Assembly: GCA_035532215.1 (NCBI GenBank)
Contig: DATKRK010000274.1
Coordinates: forward strand, 1-18,019
Length of the DNA stretch: 18,019 bases
Direction: 5' to 3'
Source of the DNA: JAICIG01 sp035532215
GTDB taxonomy: Bacteria > Planctomycetota > Planctomycetia > Pirellulales > JAICIG01
Position numbers and translations under genes: made by a program. The first letter of the stretch is position 1. Each line of letters starts with the position of its first letter. Shown piece by piece: positions 15,377 through 18,019 of the stretch. The notes under the pieces are model-generated. The model searched no databases. It was not told the DNA's origin and saw only the letters and a program-made list of their open reading frames with translations.

Positions 15377-17526
15377 CGATGACCTCACAGCGAGAATCCG
15401 ACCGCTCGTCTGAGCCTTCGGCAGACCGCTCGACCGGCGCCGCGCTCGATCCGATTCTCCGGCCGCGCTCGGTGGCGGTGGTCGGCGCCGGCCGCGATCC
15501 GAATTCGATGCCCGGCCGCTTGTTCCGCAACTTGCTGGCGACGTTCCAAGGCCCCGTGTACCCGGTCAATCCCAAGGCTGCGTCGATCGAATCGGTCAAA
15601 GCCTACGCCTCGGTGCTCGACGTTCCCGCCCACGTGGACTTGGCGTTCATTGCGGTTCCGGCAGAATGCGTGTTGCGGGTCGTCGATGAGTGCGGCCGCA
15701 AAGGCGTACGCGGGCTGGTTGTCATCTCCGCCGGCTTTGCCGAGGTCGGCCGCGAGGCCGGGCAAGACAAGCTGCTGGACGCGATTCGAGCGCATGGCAT
15801 GCGAATGGTCGGCCCCAACTGCGTGGGCGTGGTCAACAACGATCCGGCCGTGCAGCTCAACGGCACGTTCTCGCCGGTCGCGCCGCCGCCGGGAAATGTG
15901 GCGATCTGCACGCAAAGCGGCGCGTTGGGCGTCGTCATTCCCGATTACGTCCGCCGCTCGGGCGCCGGCGCGTCGAGCCTCGTCTCGATTGGAAACAAGG
16001 CCGATCTCGGCGAAAACGACTGCCTGGAATTCTGGGAACACGACGCGGCGACCTCGGTCGTGATGCTCTACCTGGAATCGTTTCAGGATCCGATCGCCCT
16101 ATTGCCGGCGGCGCAGCGAGTCTCGCGCCGCAAGCCGATCATTGTATTGAAGGCCGGACGCACCGCCGCCGGCACGCGCGCGGCCGGCAGTCATACGGCG
16201 GCATTGGCCAGCCCGCATGCCGCCGCGGGGGCGCTTTTTCGCCAGGCCGGCATGATTCGCGTCGATACGCTCGAGGAATTGTTCGACGTCACCACGCTGC
16301 TTTCAACCCAGCCGCTGCCGGCCGGCCGCCGCGTGGCCGTGCTCACCAACGCCGGAGGGCCCGGCGTGTTGTGCGCCGACGTGCTCGAGTCGGAAGGGCT
16401 GCTGCTGCCCGAGCTTTCCGCGGACCTCCAGGCGACGCTGCGCAGCTTTCTGCGGCCCGAGGCGAGCGTCCGCAATCCGATCGATCTGATCGCCTCGGTC
16501 GAGCCGGAGGAATACCGCCGTTCGTTGCAGCTCTTGCTGCATTCGGACGAAATCGACGCGGTGATCGTAATCTACGTGCCGCGCACTAGCGGCAGCGGCC
16601 CTGCCATCTTGCAGGCGATTCGCGAGACCGCTGCCGCCGAGCCGCCCAAGACGCTGCTCACGGCGTTCATGGAGACCGACGAGCCGCCCGGTGAAGATGG
16701 CGGGGCTCAACGCTCGCCGAACTATCTCTTTCCCGAGGCCGCGGCCCGGGCTTTGGCGCGTGCGGCGCACTATGGCCAATGGCTCGAAACGCCGCCCGGA
16801 AAAAAGCGAGACTTTCCTGATATCCGACCGGATGCCGCTCGACGGATCGTCGATCTCGCGATCGCGCGGTTGGGCCAGCGCGGCGGGTGGCTCGAACCGG
16901 CGGAAGCTTACGGCCTGCTAGCGGCTTTCGGCCTGCCTGTGGCGGGCTGGCGAGTCGTGCAGACTTCGACCGAGGCGATCGCCGCGGCGCGAACGTTGGG
17001 CGGGCCAGTCGCCATCAAGGTCATTTCGCCGACGGCCTTGCACAAGTCCGAGCGCGGCGGCGTGGAACTCAATCTCGAAGGCGACGCCGCGGTGCGCGAC
17101 GCCTTTGGCCGCGTCATGGCGCCGTTTGCCGACGCCCAAGGCGCGCTCGTGCAGCAATACGTGCCCGGCGGCCACGAGGCGCTCGTCGGCGTCACGCGCG
17201 ATTTGAGTTTCGGCCCGCTCATCGCCTTCGGCTTGGGCGGCGTCGGGGCGGAACTGATCGGCGACGTGACGTTGCGAATGCATCCGCTCACCGACCGCGA
17301 CGCCGCGGAAATGATCGGCGAGATTCGCTCGGCCCGCCTGCTCGACGGCTATCGCAACGCGCCGGCGGCCGACAAGCCGGCGCTCGAAGAACTGTTGCTA
17401 CGCGTCTCGACGCTGCTCGACGCCGTGCCGGAGATCGCCGAACTGGACCTCAACCCCGTCAAGCTGCTCGCCCCCGGCCAAGGCGTGCGAGTGGTCGACT
17501 GCCGCATTCGGGTGGCGCGAGACTGA
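15373..17526 (+). CDS. ADP-forming acyl-CoA synthetase (acetyl-CoA synthetase, fused alpha-beta)
   Basis: The 717-residue product makes ATP from an acyl-CoA, ADP and phosphate, releasing the free acid. Residues about 25-150 are a CoA-binding Rossmann domain ('PRSVAVVGAG'). About 170-480 are two succinyl-CoA-ligase-like flavodoxin domains with the phosphorylated histidine H274 in 'GSHTAALAS'. About 500-710 are an ATP-grasp beta part with 'PVAIKVISPTALHKSERGGVELNL', in which H557 is a plausible second histidine, and 'ELDLNPVKLL'. No GNAT acetyltransferase domain follows, which argues against the protein acetyltransferase (Pat) relatives. The start is GTG at 15373, overlapping the beta stop as GTGA; an ATG at 15379 is the alternative. 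Following the oxidoreductase genes, its natural substrate is the acyl-CoA that enzyme makes, probably acetyl-CoA. Confidence 0.9.
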   Translation: MTMTSQRESDRSSEPSADRSTGAALDPILRPRSVAVVGAGRDPNSMPGRLFRNLLATFQGPVYPVNPKAASIESVKAYASVLDVPAHVDLAFIAVPAECVLRVVDECGRKGVRGLVVISAGFAEVGREAGQDKLLDAIRAHGMRMVGPNCVGVVNNDPAVQLNGTFSPVAPPPGNVAICTQSGALGVVIPDYVRRSGAGASSLVSIGNKADLGENDCLEFWEHDAATSVVMLYLESFQDPIALLPAAQRVSRRKPIIVLKAGRTAAGTRAAGSHTAALASPHAAAGALFRQAGMIRVDTLEELFDVTTLLSTQPLPAGRRVAVLTNAGGPGVLCADVLESEGLLLPELSADLQATLRSFLRPEASVRNPIDLIASVEPEEYRRSLQLLLHSDEIDAVIVIYVPRTSGSGPAILQAIRETAAAEPPKTLLTAFMETDEPPGEDGGAQRSPNYLFPEAAARALARAAHYGQWLETPPGKKRDFPDIRPDAARRIVDLAIARLGQRGGWLEPAEAYGLLAAFGLPVAGWRVVQTSTEAIAAARTLGGPVAIKVISPTALHKSERGGVELNLEGDAAVRDAFGRVMAPFADAQGALVQQYVPGGHEALVGVTRDLSFGPLIAFGLGGVGAELIGDVTLRMHPLTDRDAAEMIGEIRSARLLDGYRNAPAADKPALEELLLRVSTLLDAVPEIAELDLNPVKLLAPGQGVRVVDCRIRVARD

Positions 17527-17544
17527 ATTCCTGCCAGGGGGCGC

Positions 17545-17574
17545 TTTTGCGATTAGGTTAGTGCCTGCGCAAAA
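17545..17574 (+). terminator. Hairpin shortly downstream of the synthetase gene
   Basis: TTTTGCG (17545-17551) pairs with CGCAAAA (17568-17574) across a 16-nt loop, 18 nt after the stop codon. Each strand reads from a T-rich arm to an A-rich arm, with no T-tract after the stem. It is a weak terminator candidate only. Confidence 0.25.
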
Positions 17575-17585
17575 CCAATTTAAAA

Positions 17586-17664
17586 GCGGAGTGGCTGGCG
17601 GCTGAGCCTTGGCGAAGCCCCAGTTAGCTGGGGCAATGCTTCGCTCGGTCGCCAGCCACCCCGC
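17586..17664 (+). other. 79-nt nearly continuous hairpin (structured 3' element)
   Basis: The outer stem pairs GCGG (17586-17589) with CCGC (17661-17664). After one A/C mismatch, GTGGCTGGCG (17591-17600) pairs with CGCCAGCCAC (17650-17659). The fold continues through GCTGA/TCGGT, which needs two G-U pairs, then GCGAA/TTCGC and GCCCCAG/CTGGGGC with a TTAG loop; two small internal bulges remain. The two G-U pairs exist only in plus-strand RNA and would be mismatches in minus-strand RNA, so the plus strand is the likelier folded one. It lies 60 nt after the synthetase stop. It could be a 3' stabiliser, a terminator without a T-tract, a small RNA or a repeat element. Confidence 0.55.
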
Positions 17665-17751
17665 CCTCAACTTAGACTTGCGGACGCGCTGGCGTTGAGC
17701 GCGCCAAATCGGCAAATGGCGTACGCGGGCCGATACTACAAACGCAGCGTC

Positions 17752-18019
17752 TTACTCGACGGCGGCGAGAGATAATTCCTGGGCCACGGCTTGAATCTGC
17801 GCCGTGCCGATTGTCGGCCGCTCGTCGGCGAAGCCGATCAATAACGATAAATCGCAGAGGCGATTGATGCGGCGCGGAACGCCGAGCGTCTGGTCGTAGA
17901 GCAGTTCCAAGGCGGAGTCTTCGAAGATCGGCTGCCGGGCGCCCGCGGCCGCCAACCGGTGCTGCACGTAGCTGACGGTCTCTTCGATCGTGAACGGCCG
18001 CAGCAGACACTTGGCGCCG
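17752..18019 (-). CDS. ExeA/GspA-like AAA ATPase, C-terminal end (partial)
   Basis: Only the last 88 residues are inside the window; the frame is open through position 18018 and the N-terminal part lies beyond the right edge. The visible part begins 'GAKCLLRPFTIEETVSYVQHRL' and includes 'GVPRRINRLCDLSLLIGF'. This is the lid region of ExeA/GspA-type ATPases (compare 'xPFTxxETxxYIxHRL' and 'GxPRxINxLCDxxL'). These proteins act with secretion or export machinery, or are general MoxR/TniB-like regulators; planctomycetes have many. The Walker motifs are not in view. It converges on the synthetase operon. Confidence 0.82.
   Translation of the reverse strand, partial: GAKCLLRPFTIEETVSYVQHRLAAAGARQPIFEDSALELLYDQTLGVPRRINRLCDLSLLIGFADERPTIGTAQIQAVAQELSLAAVE

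Noticed and set aside
1..18019. CRISPR arrays, insertion sequences, rRNA and tRNA genes
   Set aside because: I looked for regularly spaced direct repeats, transposase-like proteins and conserved RNA gene motifs on both strands and saw none.

Overview
This 18-kb, GC-rich window looks like a chromosomal segment of a planctomycete, most likely of the Pirellulales type. That assignment is inferred from protein style. There is a leucine-rich-repeat protein behind an N-terminal 'FRLRSLLIVV' membrane anchor, a secreted PQQ-type propeller protein opening with 'ENWPGWRGPQRTG', an ExeA-type ATPase and a LonB-like protease. There is no rRNA, tRNA, CRISPR array, transposase or phage gene.

Left part (1-3555). 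A minus-strand YhaM-like OB-fold/HD-domain nuclease (199-1197) ends in a good intrinsic terminator (66-99), which lies inside an 11-bp inverted repeat. Divergent from it are a membrane-anchored LRR protein and a secreted beta-propeller protein.

Centre (3556-11724). A 340-bp leader with two mutually exclusive hairpins precedes an RND efflux adaptor/permease pair, whose genes overlap by 8 nt. No outer-membrane channel gene follows. Convergent to the pair is a minus-strand operon of a LonB-like ATP-dependent protease and a double-domain universal stress protein, also overlapping by 8 nt. The permease and stress-protein genes converge on a hairpin that contains the stress-protein stop codon.

Right part (11725-18019). 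A 555-bp divergent intergenic region carries several strong palindromes, including two tandem, similarly built hairpins. It is followed by a tightly coupled four-gene plus-strand operon. The first three genes encode a 2-oxoacid (probably pyruvate):ferredoxin oxidoreductase: a gamma-delta fusion, then alpha, then beta. The fourth encodes a fused alpha-beta ADP-forming acyl-CoA synthetase. The genes overlap by 7, 4 and 4 nt. Together they predict the route 2-oxoacid + CoA -> acyl-CoA + CO2 + reduced ferredoxin, then acyl-CoA + ADP + Pi -> acid + ATP, an energy-conserving fermentative branch. Downstream, a 79-nt nearly continuous hairpin lies between this operon and the C-terminal end of a convergent ExeA/GspA-like AAA ATPase gene that runs off the window.

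The best candidates for something undescribed are the structured non-coding elements (17586-17664, 11845-11932, 3806-3860) and the complete oxidoreductase-plus-ATP-forming synthetase operon.
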